Shown here: positions 37,119-45,717 of the stretch, piece after piece
Position numbering within the stretch: the first letter of the stretch is position 1
Layout of the letters: each line of letters begins with the position of its first letter
Assembly (NCBI RefSeq): GCF_018449635.1
Contig: NZ_JAAVUV010000006.1
Coordinates: 372,001 to 436,000 of the forward strand
Length of the DNA stretch: 64,000 bases
From: Caballeronia sp. dw_276
Lineage (GTDB): Bacteria > Pseudomonadota > Gammaproteobacteria > Burkholderiales > Burkholderiaceae
Direction of reading: 5' to 3'
Made by a program: the position numbers and the translations under genes
The notes under the pieces: generated by a model
Told to the model about the DNA's origin: nothing
What the model saw: only the letters and a program-made list of their open reading frames with translations
Database searches by the model: none

Positions 37119-39769
37119 GTACCAGCAGCCTGGATAGCAGCGGTTCGGATTCGAAGCAAGGATCGAAACAGAATTTGGGTCGGCGTGGCTTGAGCGTCGG
37201 GCAGATTGCGCGGCAATCGCTGCGGATGACAGCGCGCGACTGGCGCGCCGGCGAACTGACCATGCTCATTCTGGCGCTCGTGCTGGCGGTTGCCGCGCTG
37301 GCAAGCGTCGGTTTTCTCGGCGACCGGATGCGGCAGGGACTCGAGCGCGATGCGCGGCAAATGATTGCGGCGGACTTTGTCGTTCGTGCGGATCATCCTG
37401 TCGATCCATCGTTTGCCGCCGAGGCGGCGCAACTCAAACTCGAGACCGCGACCACCGCGATTTTCCCAAGCATGATCAGCGCCGGAGTTTCCGGTAGCGG
37501 CGCAGCGGCGCCCGTTGCCCGGTTATCGGCGCTCAAGGCCGTGTCGCCGGGTTATCCGCTGCGGGGCGCGTTGCGCATTGCGCCAGCGGTCGGTCAACCT
37601 GATGCCCCCGCCACGTCCATTCCCGCGCCCGGCACCGTCTGGGCCGATCCCGCCTTGCTCGATGCGCTGAAAGTGCCTGTCGGCGGAACGGTGCGAGTGG
37701 GTACGCGCACGTTCAAGGTGTCGGCGATCATCACGCGCGAACTCGATCGCGGCTTTTCCTTCGTGAGCTTTTCTCCACGCCTGATGATGCGTGCCGACGA
37801 ACTCGCGTCCACCGGACTCGTTACGTTTGGCAGTCGCGTGACATACCGTCTGTTAGTGGCGGGCCCCGACGCGCAGGTCAAGCAATTCGCCGAATTCGCG
37901 CGCGACAAGGTCGACGGAAAACCGAATGGCGGCTCGAATGGCGCGACGCCGGAAGGCGCCAAGCTGCGTGGCGTGGCGCTGGAATCGTTGCAGGATGGCC
38001 AGCCGCAAGTGCGCCAGACCATCGACCGGGCGAGTCATTTTCTGACGCTGGTTTCGCTTCTGACCGCGTTGCTCGCGGCAGTTGCGATCGCGATGGCGTC
38101 GCATCGTTTTGCGCGCCGTCATCTCGACGGTTGCGCCGCGATGCGCTGTCTCGGCGTAAGTCAGACGACGTTGCGATCGTTGTTTATCGGCGAGTTCTTG
38201 CTGGTGGGTGTGCTGGGCAGCGTGGTCGGCGTGGTGCTCGGTTTTGGCGGGCATCTGGTCCTGCTGAGCTGGCTTGGAACGCTTGTCGATGTCGAGTTGC
38301 CATCGCCCAGTATCTGGCCTGCAGTGCAGGGCGTAGCGACCGGACTCGTTCTATTGCTGGGTTTTGCGGTGCCGCCGCTGTTGCCGCTGACGCGTGTGCC
38401 GCCGGTGCGCGTGATCCGGCGCGAACTCGGCGATGCAGGCCGTATCGCATGGGTGGCTTATGCCGTTGGCGTGCTGTTGTTCGCAGGCTTGCTTGTGATC
38501 GCGGCGGGCGAGTTGAAGCTCGGCGGGATCGTTGCGGGCGGGTTTGCGGGTGGCTTGCTCGTGTTCGGTTTGGTCGCGCGCGTGGCGCTTTGGGCGGCAG
38601 CGCGTTTCGTGCGCAGCGAGCGCGTGGGGGCGGGCGTGGGCTGGCGCTACGCGCTCGCATCGCTTGAACGGCGCAGCGGCGCGAGTGCGTTGCAAATCAC
38701 GGCGTTGGGTATCGGCTTGATGTGCCTGTTGTTGATCGCCATGACGCGCAGCGATTTGATCGCAGGATGGCGGCAATCCACGCCGCCCGACGCGCCGAAT
38801 CAGTTTCTCATCGATATCCAGCCCGACCAGCGCGCCGGCGTCACCACATATCTGAAGCAGCACGGACAAGGCGACGCTGCTTTATCGCCGATGGTGCGCG
38901 GCCGTCTCGTCGCGGTCAACGGCAAAGCGGTGAGCCCGGACAACTACGAGAAAGCCGATGCCAAACGCCTGGTCGACCGCGAATTCAACCTGTCGTACAC
39001 CACCGAACTTCCTGGCGATAACCGTCTGGTCGGCGGCGACTGGTACGGCACGGATGGGAAACCGCAAGTGTCGATAGAACAGGGGCTCGCGAAGACCATT
39101 GGCGTGAAACTCGGCGACACCATGCGTTTCGATGTCGCCGGCATGCAAGTCGAAGGGCCGGTGACGAGCCTGCGCAAGGTCGACTGGAATTCGTTCAAGG
39201 TGAACTTCTTCGTGCTGATGCCGCCGCCGTCGATCAGCGACTTGCCCGCCACGTTCATTACGAGTTTTCATCTGCCGCCGGGGCAGCAGGGTTTGATCGA
39301 TGGATTGGTGGGACAGTATCCGAACGTGACTGCCATCGATACCGCGCCGATCCTCGCTCAAATCCAGCGCGTGCTGGAACAGGTGATCGGCGCCGTGCAG
39401 TTCCTGTTCATCTTTACGCTGGCTGCGGGCGTGCTGGTGTTGTACGCCGCGCTTGCCGGTACGCGCGACGAGCGCATGCACGAGTCCGCGTTGCTGCGCG
39501 CGCTGGGCGCTTCGCACAAACAGGTGCGCTCGGTGCAGACGGCTGAATTCATCGCGGTGGGCGCGCTGAGCGGGCTGATGGCGGCGCTCGGCGCGCAAGG
39601 CATCGGCTTCTTGCTCGCGACGCGCGTGTTCGAGTTTCACATCGATTTCAATCCGTGGCTCGTGCCGGCCGGCATTGCCGCGGGCGTGGTCTGTTCGGGG
39701 CTGGGCGGCTGGTTGAGCCTGCGCCGCGTGCTGTCGCGTCCGGCGCTGCAATCGCTGCGGGACGCCTGA
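37115..39769 (+). CDS. Large FtsX-type ABC permease (YbbP-like)
   Basis: An 884-residue inner-membrane protein with the two-FtsX-domain layout of YbbP/lipoprotein-type permeases: a helix near 47-68, a large periplasmic domain, a cluster of helices ~300-500, a second periplasmic domain, and a final helix cluster ~750-870 with ALLRALGASHKQVRSVQTAEF. Such permeases work with a YbbA-type ATPase on lipophilic substrates or extracytoplasmic complexes. No ATPase gene is adjacent. The TTG start overlaps the DUF4126 stop; no nearby ATG fits better. Confidence 0.85.
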   Translation: MSTSSLDSSGSDSKQGSKQNLGRRGLSVGQIARQSLRMTARDWRAGELTMLILALVLAVAALASVGFLGDRMRQGLERDARQMIAADFVVRADHPVDPSFAAEAAQLKLETATTAIFPSMISAGVSGSGAAAPVARLSALKAVSPGYPLRGALRIAPAVGQPDAPATSIPAPGTVWADPALLDALKVPVGGTVRVGTRTFKVSAIITRELDRGFSFVSFSPRLMMRADELASTGLVTFGSRVTYRLLVAGPDAQVKQFAEFARDKVDGKPNGGSNGATPEGAKLRGVALESLQDGQPQVRQTIDRASHFLTLVSLLTALLAAVAIAMASHRFARRHLDGCAAMRCLGVSQTTLRSLFIGEFLLVGVLGSVVGVVLGFGGHLVLLSWLGTLVDVELPSPSIWPAVQGVATGLVLLLGFAVPPLLPLTRVPPVRVIRRELGDAGRIAWVAYAVGVLLFAGLLVIAAGELKLGGIVAGGFAGGLLVFGLVARVALWAAARFVRSERVGAGVGWRYALASLERRSGASALQITALGIGLMCLLLIAMTRSDLIAGWRQSTPPDAPNQFLIDIQPDQRAGVTTYLKQHGQGDAALSPMVRGRLVAVNGKAVSPDNYEKADAKRLVDREFNLSYTTELPGDNRLVGGDWYGTDGKPQVSIEQGLAKTIGVKLGDTMRFDVAGMQVEGPVTSLRKVDWNSFKVNFFVLMPPPSISDLPATFITSFHLPPGQQGLIDGLVGQYPNVTAIDTAPILAQIQRVLEQVIGAVQFLFIFTLAAGVLVLYAALAGTRDERMHESALLRALGASHKQVRSVQTAEFIAVGALSGLMAALGAQGIGFLLATRVFEFHIDFNPWLVPAGIAAGVVCSGLGGWLSLRRVLSRPALQSLRDA

Positions 39770-39789
39770 GCCATCATTCAAAGATACGC

Positions 39790-40212
39790 ATGACCGAAGC
39801 AACTTCTGACGCAACTACCCAGGAAACGCCGCAACCCACGGCATTCGAACTCATCGGCGGCGAGGAGCGCGTCCGCGCGCTCGTCGACCGGTTCTACGAC
39901 CTGATGGATCTGGAGCCGGAGTTCGCCGTGCTGCGCGGCTTGCATCCGCCCACGCTGGAAAATTCCCGCGACAAATTCTTCTGGTTCCTGTGCGGCTGGA
40001 TGGGCGGCCCCGATTACTACATCAGCAAGTTCGGTCATCCGCGTTTGCGCGCGCGGCATTTGCCTTTTGCGATTGCATCGCCGGAACGGGACCAATGGCT
40101 GCGCTGCATGGCCTGGGCGATGGAAGACATCGGCCTCGACGAACCGATGCGCGAACGCCTGCTCACGTCTTTCTTCGATACCGCCGACTGGATGCGCAAT
40201 CGTCCGGGCTGA
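39790..40212 (+). CDS. Group II truncated haemoglobin
   Basis: A 140-residue oxygen-binding globin. The sequence RFYDLMDLEPEFAVLRGLHP, KFFWFLCGWMGGPDYY, RARHLPF (proximal histidine) and DQWLRCMAWAMED (conserved tryptophan of helix G) match group II truncated haemoglobins (YjbI/GlbO), linked to oxygen or NO handling. ATG 39790 is the first start after the permease gene's stop, and skips an unlikely N-terminal extension. It is followed within 6 bases by a DUF924 gene, a common pairing. Confidence 0.9.
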   Translation: MTEATSDATTQETPQPTAFELIGGEERVRALVDRFYDLMDLEPEFAVLRGLHPPTLENSRDKFFWFLCGWMGGPDYYISKFGHPRLRARHLPFAIASPERDQWLRCMAWAMEDIGLDEPMRERLLTSFFDTADWMRNRPG

Positions 40213-40218
40213 GGTTTT

Positions 40219-40818
40219 ATGACAGACGCGCTGGATCATCGCGCTCAAGAAGTGCTGGACGCCTGGTTCGGAACGCCGGGTTCGCCGGAGTTCGGTCACG
40301 CGCGCCGGCAATGGTTCAAGAAGAACGCCGCTTTCGATAACGCGCTTCACGAGCGCTTCGGCGCCTTGCTTGATCTGGCGTTGAGGGGAGAACTCGCGTC
40401 GTGGTCAGCCACGCCGTCAGGCGCTTTGGCGTTGATCGTGATGCTCGATCAGTTCACGCGCAATTGTTTTCGTGGGACGCCGCGCGCATTTTCCGGTGAC
40501 GCGACAGCTTTGAAACTCGCCCGGGAACTGATCGATTCGGGCCAAGAACGCAGCCTGCCGACTGTCTATCACCGCATGTTCGTGGCCATGCCTTTCGAGC
40601 ACGACGAGGCAATCGAAAGCCAGCGCGAGGCGGTTCGTCTTTATCAAATCCTTTTCGATGAAACCCGCGAAGATGACATCGAATCGGGCCTGAAGTACGC
40701 GATCCGGCACGCTGAAGTGATTGAGAAATTCGGGCGCTTTCCGCATCGAAACGTGATTCTCGGCCGCGAATCGACGGCCGAAGAACTTGAGTGGCTCAAG
40801 AAGAATCGCGGTTTTTAG
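40219..40818 (+). CDS. DUF924-family protein
   Basis: A 199-residue helical protein of the DUF924 family: VLDAWFG at the start, LIVMLDQFTRNCFRGTPRAFSGD, and FEHDEAIESQ. These have a TPR-like all-helical fold and no settled function. It lies 6 bases after the truncated-haemoglobin gene and is probably cotranscribed with it. It converges on the SDR gene with a 13-base gap. Confidence 0.87.
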   Translation: MTDALDHRAQEVLDAWFGTPGSPEFGHARRQWFKKNAAFDNALHERFGALLDLALRGELASWSATPSGALALIVMLDQFTRNCFRGTPRAFSGDATALKLARELIDSGQERSLPTVYHRMFVAMPFEHDEAIESQREAVRLYQILFDETREDDIESGLKYAIRHAEVIEKFGRFPHRNVILGRESTAEELEWLKKNRGF

Positions 40819-40831
40819 TTCACTACAAAAC

Positions 40832-41578
40832 TCAACGTCCGCCCGCGACATCAAGCAACGCGCCGGTCACGTAGGACGACGCATCCGACAGCAACCACAC
40901 GACCGATTCCGCGACTTCATCGGCGGTACCGGGCCGGCCTAGCGGCGCGAGCGAGCCCAATTGCGCTGCGCGATCGGGCTTGCCGCCGCTTGCGTGAATC
41001 TCGGTATCGATCAAACCTGGACGCACGGCATTCACGCGCACGCCTTCCGGACCGAGTTCCTTCGCGAGGCCGATGGTCAGCGTATCGACGGCGCCTTTCG
41101 AGCCCGCGTAATCCACATATTCATTCGGCGAACCAAGCCGCGCCGCCGCCGATGAAATATTGACGATCGATCCGCCGATACCCCCACGCTTCGTCGACAT
41201 CCGCCGCGCCGCTTCTCGCGCGCAGAGGTAGGCGCCGAGCACGTTGGTATCGAAGACGCGTTTCATGCGGGCCACGTCCATGTCGGCGAGCGCCGAACCC
41301 GGGGCGACGATGCCCGCGTTGTTCACGAAACCATCGATTGGCCCGAACGCTTTCACGGTGGCATCGAACATGGCGATGACATCGGCTTCTGCGCTGACGT
41401 CGCCCTGAATGGCGATCGCCCGCCCGCCCGCAGCTTCCACGCGGGCGACGGTTTCATCGGCGGCGGCGCGGTTCGTCGCGTAGTTCACGCCGACTGACCA
41501 TCCTCGCGCCGCACATAACAGCGCGGCGGAGCGCCCGATACCGCGGCTGCCGCCCGTAATCAAAACAACCTTCGACAT
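40832..41578 (-). CDS. Short-chain dehydrogenase/reductase
   Basis: A 248-residue NAD(P)-dependent oxidoreductase of the classical SDR family: TGGSRGIG at 8-15, NNAG at ~87, and the catalytic Ser-x12-Tyr-x3-Lys set seen as NISSAAARLGSPNEYVDYAGSKG. Substrate is unknown; it resembles 3-oxoacyl reductase/glucose dehydrogenase-like members. ATG 41578 begins the Rossmann strand directly. It is the last gene of a TetR-LOG-SDR operon (14-base gap from LOG). Confidence 0.9.
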   Translation of the reverse strand: MSKVVLITGGSRGIGRSAALLCAARGWSVGVNYATNRAAADETVARVEAAGGRAIAIQGDVSAEADVIAMFDATVKAFGPIDGFVNNAGIVAPGSALADMDVARMKRVFDTNVLGAYLCAREAARRMSTKRGGIGGSIVNISSAAARLGSPNEYVDYAGSKGAVDTLTIGLAKELGPEGVRVNAVRPGLIDTEIHASGGKPDRAAQLGSLAPLGRPGTADEVAESVVWLLSDASSYVTGALLDVAGGR

Positions 41579-41592
41579 AATCAAAACTCCGT

Positions 41593-42177
41593 TTAAACAG
41601 CGTCGCGTTTCTCGGGCCAGCGATCGATCGCCGGCGGCGTGTATGCCTTCAACGCGCCGATCAGCTTCACCGGATCGGACTCGACCTGGAGCATGTCGAG
41701 AAACGGCGCGCGCATGAAACCTTCCTCGACCGTATGCTTGAGCATGGCCAATAGCGGATCGTAGTAATTGTCGATGTTCAGGAGCGCAACCGGTTTCTCG
41801 TGATAACGCAACTGCGCCCACGTATAAACCTCGAACAGCTCTTCGAACGTGCCGACACCTCCGGGCATCGATACAAACGCGTCCGAAAGATCGGCCATCT
41901 TCTTCTTGCGCTGATGCATGTCGGGCACGACATGCAATTCGGTCAGCCCTTTGTGGCCGACTTCCTTGTTCATGAGCAATTCGGGGATGACGCCGATTGC
42001 GCGGCCGCCGTGGGCGAGCACTTCATCTGCGATGGTGCCCATCAGTCCCACGCTCCCGCCGCCGTAGATCAGCGCGAGATCCGCTTGAACCAATGCACGT
42101 CCGAACGCCTTGGCCGCTTCGGCATAGACCGGCCGGGCTCCATAGGAGGAGCCGCAATATACACACACTGCTTTCAT
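41593..42177 (-). CDS. LOG-family nucleotide 5'-monophosphate phosphoribohydrolase
   Basis: A 194-residue Rossmann-fold protein (TIGR00730/LOG) with the signature PGGVGTFEELFE near residue 100, and YGGGSVGLMG near 40. LOG proteins cleave the ribose-phosphate from AMP or cytokinin-riboside phosphates; many bacteria keep them outside cytokinin synthesis. The start overlaps the TetR stop by one base (TAATG), so regulator and enzyme are coupled. In a plant-associated Burkholderia relative, cytokinin activation is a possible role. Confidence 0.9.
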   Translation of the reverse strand: MKAVCVYCGSSYGARPVYAEAAKAFGRALVQADLALIYGGGSVGLMGTIADEVLAHGGRAIGVIPELLMNKEVGHKGLTELHVVPDMHQRKKKMADLSDAFVSMPGGVGTFEELFEVYTWAQLRYHEKPVALLNIDNYYDPLLAMLKHTVEEGFMRAPFLDMLQVESDPVKLIGALKAYTPPAIDRWPEKRDAV

Positions 42178-42893
42178 TAGATGGGTTCCTTGGGCGCGCC
42201 GTCATCCTTCGGCGCGCGGTAGTCGGCAAAGACACGTTCAGGCATTTTCCCCGACACGAGGTCATCGAAAATCTGCCGCGAGCGGCCGCGCAAATACGGC
42301 GCCATTACCGAGATGATATTCAGGCTTGCCTGATGCAATTCCGCGCGAATCGTGTCCTGCTCGTTGTATTTGCGCGGGTTCATGACGAACTGATACGACA
42401 GCCAGTACGTCGCGATAATCCCCATGTTGGTCGCAATCACCTTGATTTCCGCGGGCGTCGCAACCATTTCGCCGTCGGTCACGAGCGCGTCGCAGAGTTG
42501 CTGCGCGAAGTTGACCTTGTGCGTGATGATCTGCTTGAAATGCGTTTCGAGCGTGCGATTGCGGGCGAGCAGGTCGTTCAGGTCGCGGTACAGGAAACGG
42601 TATTGCCACAGGAAATCCGCCATGTACTGCAAGTAAGACCACATTTCGTCGATAGTCGGACGATGATCTTCCGGGAACCGCAGCCGCTTTTCGATCAACT
42701 GTTCGAACTGCGCGAAGATGCTGTTGATGATGTCGTCTTTATTGCGGAAATGGTAGTACAGATTGCCCGGGCTGATCTCCATCTCTTCCGCGATGGTCGT
42801 GGTCGTGACGTTCGGTTCCCCGATGTCATTGAAGAGCTTCAGCGACAGTTCGAGAATGCGCTCGCGGGTGCGGCGGGGAGGTTTTGCTTCCAT
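42177..42893 (-). CDS. TetR-family transcriptional regulator
   Basis: A 238-residue regulator. The N-terminal HTH is clear (RERILELSLKLFNDIGEPNVTTTTIAEEMEISPGNLYYHFRNKDDI); the ligand domain contains the long YLQYMADFLWQYRFLYRDL helix of the TetR_C subgroup found in fatty-acid-related regulators. It is the first gene of the TetR-LOG-SDR operon and probably autoregulates it. The effector is unknown. Confidence 0.9.
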   Translation of the reverse strand: MEAKPPRRTRERILELSLKLFNDIGEPNVTTTTIAEEMEISPGNLYYHFRNKDDIINSIFAQFEQLIEKRLRFPEDHRPTIDEMWSYLQYMADFLWQYRFLYRDLNDLLARNRTLETHFKQIITHKVNFAQQLCDALVTDGEMVATPAEIKVIATNMGIIATYWLSYQFVMNPRKYNEQDTIRAELHQASLNIISVMAPYLRGRSRQIFDDLVSGKMPERVFADYRAPKDDGAPKEPI

Positions 42894-43017
42894 GTCGTCC
42901 GACCTGGTTGACCGGCTTCGGGCGAGCCGCCTGGACGGCAGCGCTCGGGCCCTGAAACCGGAGGCTATCTTGAATATCGGACGATTATAAACGGGTGGTT
43001 CGCAGGTGGGGCCGGCT

Positions 43018-43560
43018 TCAGAATAGCGCGAGCGTCCATCGCCAAAGAAGAGGGCCGACGATCAGCCCCCACGTCAGCAGGCACACGAGCAAAGCGACCA
43101 TCACCGCCGCGCTGCCAAAATCCTTTGCGCGCTTGGACAGCTCGTGGCGTTCCAGCGAAATCCTGTCGATGGCCGCTTCCACGCTCGAATTCAGCAATTC
43201 CACCAGCAACACCAGCAACACCGATGCAATCAGCACCGCGCGCTCCACCGGCGCGACTGGCACGAAAATCCCGCACGGCAAAAGGATCGCCGCAAGCGTC
43301 AGTTCCTGACGGAACGCGCTTTCCTCGCGGATCGCCACACGAAAGCCGTTCAGCGAGTTTTTCATCGCGTGCCAGGCGCGTGTCAGGCCGCGGTTGCCCT
43401 TGTACGGATTGAAGGGCAGGGGCGCCAATGGGTCGTCGGGACCCAGCGGTTCACGGGCGTGCGGCGAGGCACCCGTTTCACCGTCGTCCTCTTCCTGATC
43501 GAAGGGTTCGCGATGAACATAGAGCAACGAGTCCGCTTGCACTGAAGGTTTGGCTTTCAC
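43018..43560 (-). CDS. dgkA: Diacylglycerol kinase (DgkA family)
   Basis: Phosphorylates diacylglycerol to phosphatidate in the inner membrane. The 180-residue protein has a ~60-residue acidic N-terminal extension not present in E. coli DgkA (122 residues), then the family core: AIREESAFRQEL, three membrane helices, and ELLNSSVEAAIDRISLERHELSKRAKDFGSAAVM. It is third in an operon after a PlcP-like phosphodiesterase and an Agt-like glycosyltransferase (45-base gap), which would both produce and consume diacylglycerol. Confidence 0.92.
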   Translation of the reverse strand: MKAKPSVQADSLLYVHREPFDQEEDDGETGASPHAREPLGPDDPLAPLPFNPYKGNRGLTRAWHAMKNSLNGFRVAIREESAFRQELTLAAILLPCGIFVPVAPVERAVLIASVLLVLLVELLNSSVEAAIDRISLERHELSKRAKDFGSAAVMVALLVCLLTWGLIVGPLLWRWTLALF

Positions 43561-43605
43561 ATTGCGAGTCGGTGGTGGTGCGTTGGTCTTGCGTTGCGTG
43601 CTTTT

Positions 43606-44637
43606 CTAAGCCGCGGCTTGTTTCTGCGTCGCGCCACGCGTACCGAGCGGCTTCAGATGCGAAGCAAATTGCTCCGATGCCGCACGCCACGAAAACTTTT
43701 CCGCCCATGCGCGCGCATCGGCACGTTCGATTTTAAGCGCACGCAGACAGGCTTCGTGCAAATCTTCGTCGAGTGCGCCGGGGCCATCTGTTCCCAAAAC
43801 ATCGATAGGACCCGTTACCGGATAGGCCGCCACCGGCGTGCCGCAGGCCATGGCCTCGAGCAGTACCAGCCCGAAGGTGTCCGTGCGGCTCGGGAACACG
43901 AAGACGTCGGCCGCCGCATAAACCTTCGCGAGCTCGGCCTGCGACAGCACGCCGAGATAATTCACGTTGGTATAGCGCGACTTGAGTTCGGCGAGCGCCG
44001 GGCCTTCGCCTGCCACCCATTTTGAACCAGGCAGGTCCAGCTTCAAAAAAGCCTCGACGTTCTTCTCGACAGCCACGCGTCCCACGTACAAAAAGATCGG
44101 GCGCGTGGTGTTGAGAACCTTTGAGTCCATCGGTTGAAAAATATCCAGATCCACGCCGCGCGTCCACAGGACGACGTTCGTGAAGCCGAACTTTTCGAGG
44201 TCGGTTTTCACCACGGGAGTCGGCGCCATCACCGCCTGCGACGGTTTGTGAAACCAGTGGAGGAACTTGTACGTCACGCCGAGCGGAATGCCAAAGCGCG
44301 CCTGTACATATTCAGGAAAGCGTGTGTGATACGCGGTCGTGAACGGCAATTTATTGCGTATGGCAAACGAGCGCGCCGCCATGCCGAGCGGACCTTCCGT
44401 TGCGATGTGCAACGCATCCGGCGCGAACTCTTCGATGCGCTGCGCCACGCGGCGTCGCGGCAACAACGACAGCCGGATCTCGGGATACGTCGGGCACGGG
44501 ATGGTCTTGAACTCGAGCGGCGTCAACAATTCCACGCGATGCCCCAGCGCCGTCAATTCGCGGCTCGTGCTTTTCAGGGTCCGCACGACGCCGTTGACTT
44601 GAGGTTCCCAAGCATCGGTCACGATCATGATCTTCAT
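43606..44637 (-). CDS. GT4 glycosyltransferase, Agt-like (diacylglycerol glycosyltransferase candidate)
   Basis: A 343-residue GT4 (GT-B fold) glycosyltransferase. MKIMIVTDAWEPQVNGVVRTL at the N-terminus, YHTRFPEY near 97, and EAMACGTPVAAYPVTGP plus FVFPSRTDTFGLVLLEAM in the nucleotide-sugar half are characteristic. This N-terminal pattern is shared by Agt, which glycosylates diacylglycerol released by PlcP in phosphate-starved bacteria, and by mannosyltransferases of the MgtA/PimB type. The preceding PlcP-like gene (27-base gap), the Pho box and dgkA after it favour the lipid role. Activity is inferred. Confidence 0.82.
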   Translation of the reverse strand: MKIMIVTDAWEPQVNGVVRTLKSTSRELTALGHRVELLTPLEFKTIPCPTYPEIRLSLLPRRRVAQRIEEFAPDALHIATEGPLGMAARSFAIRNKLPFTTAYHTRFPEYVQARFGIPLGVTYKFLHWFHKPSQAVMAPTPVVKTDLEKFGFTNVVLWTRGVDLDIFQPMDSKVLNTTRPIFLYVGRVAVEKNVEAFLKLDLPGSKWVAGEGPALAELKSRYTNVNYLGVLSQAELAKVYAAADVFVFPSRTDTFGLVLLEAMACGTPVAAYPVTGPIDVLGTDGPGALDEDLHEACLRALKIERADARAWAEKFSWRAASEQFASHLKPLGTRGATQKQAAA

Positions 44638-44664
44638 TCGATGGCCTCTCAGTAAGTGAAACGC

Positions 44665-45618
44665 TCAGGCGGTTGCCCCGGCCTTTTGTGCATGCAGTTC
44701 AGGTGAGCGCAATACGGTCCAGTAAACGATCTTCAATTCGCCTTCGAAGGTCTCGACCAGCGCCGACAAGCTCTCGACCCAGTCACCGTCGTTGCAGTAC
44801 AGAACGCCGTCGATATCGCGTATCTCGGCTTTGTGAATGTGTCCGCAGACCACGCCGTCGCAACCACGGCGGCGGGCTTCATCGGTCATCACGGACTCGA
44901 ACTTCGAGATGAAGTTGACCGCGTTCTTGACCTGATGCTTGAGGTACTGCGAGAGCGACCAGTAGTTCAGTCCGAGGCGGCTGCGTGCCCGGTTGAACCA
45001 GCGGTTGAGCAGCAGAATGAGCGTGTAGAGCGTGTCGCCGAGATAAGCGAGCCACTTGGCGTGCTGGATGACGCCATCGAAGAGATCGCCGTGAACGATC
45101 CACAAGCGCTTGCCGGCAAGCGTGGTGTGGAAGGCCTCTTGGCGCACGTGGATGTCGCCGAACGCGAGGTCGCAGAACTGGCGCGCGGCTTCGTCGTGAT
45201 TGCCGGGGATGTAGACCACTTGCGTACCTTTGCGGGCCTTGCGCAGGATCTTCTGGATTACATCGTTGTGCGCCTGCGGCCAGAACCAGCCTTTGCGCAG
45301 TTGCCATCCGTCGATGATGTCGCCGACCAAATACAAGTATTCCGAATCATTGTGGCGAAGAAAATCGAGCAGATAATTCGCCTGACAGCCACCGGAACCG
45401 AGATGGATATCGGAGAGCCAGATGGTTCGGTATCGATGATCGAAGGGGCCGTCGTCTGGACGGGAAGTGCTTTGTGGCGCGAGATTTGCGCTGGTCGTGT
45501 CAAGCGGTGGGGGCGGCGAGCGTGGCGCGGCGTCGGTGCGAAACGCGATGGCTTCTGCATCGCGAAGGGTGACAGCTAACAGATCACTCAGGTTGCTCGC
45601 AGACGATTTGGTGGCCAT
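44665..45618 (-). CDS. PlcP-like calcineurin-type phosphoesterase (phospholipase C candidate; often labelled LpxH)
   Basis: A 317-residue metallophosphoesterase. It has LSDIHLG at 68-74, GDIIDGW near 99-105, GNHDE at 139-143, HGDLFDG, and GHIHKAE, the five metal-binding blocks. It is commonly labelled UDP-2,3-diacylglucosamine diphosphatase, but the run GDIIDGWQLRKGWFWPQ with HNDVIQKILRKARKG matches the Sinorhizobium PlcP group, which removes headgroups from phospholipids under phosphate starvation. A Pho box ends 46 bases upstream of ATG 45618. That box makes an in-frame ATG at 45657 unlikely, since it would sit in the -10 region. Confidence 0.83.
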   Translation of the reverse strand: MATKSSASNLSDLLAVTLRDAEAIAFRTDAAPRSPPPPLDTTSANLAPQSTSRPDDGPFDHRYRTIWLSDIHLGSGGCQANYLLDFLRHNDSEYLYLVGDIIDGWQLRKGWFWPQAHNDVIQKILRKARKGTQVVYIPGNHDEAARQFCDLAFGDIHVRQEAFHTTLAGKRLWIVHGDLFDGVIQHAKWLAYLGDTLYTLILLLNRWFNRARSRLGLNYWSLSQYLKHQVKNAVNFISKFESVMTDEARRRGCDGVVCGHIHKAEIRDIDGVLYCNDGDWVESLSALVETFEGELKIVYWTVLRSPELHAQKAGATA

Positions 45619-45663
45619 GGGCACGCGCAACGGGTTGCAGTGAGCCCATTGCGCCATGCCCGC

Positions 45664-45681
45664 GTGACGGTGCCATGACAG
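45664..45681 (-). promoter_or_regulatory. Pho box upstream of the plcP-like operon
   Basis: On the reverse strand CTGTCAT-GGCA-CCGTCAC: two 7-base repeats with the standard 4-base spacer. The first repeat is perfect against CTGTCAT, the second differs at one core position. PhoB binding here would recruit polymerase in place of a -35 element. Confidence 0.72.
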
Positions 45682-45717
45682 TCACAAAAACTTCTTATTG
45701 ATCGGGTGTCCGATGCA

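Noticed and set aside
44665..45618. True LpxH of lipid A synthesis
   Set aside because: The extended GW-rich block after GDIIDG, the glycosyltransferase and dgkA neighbours and the Pho box fit PlcP better. Not fully excluded without a tree.
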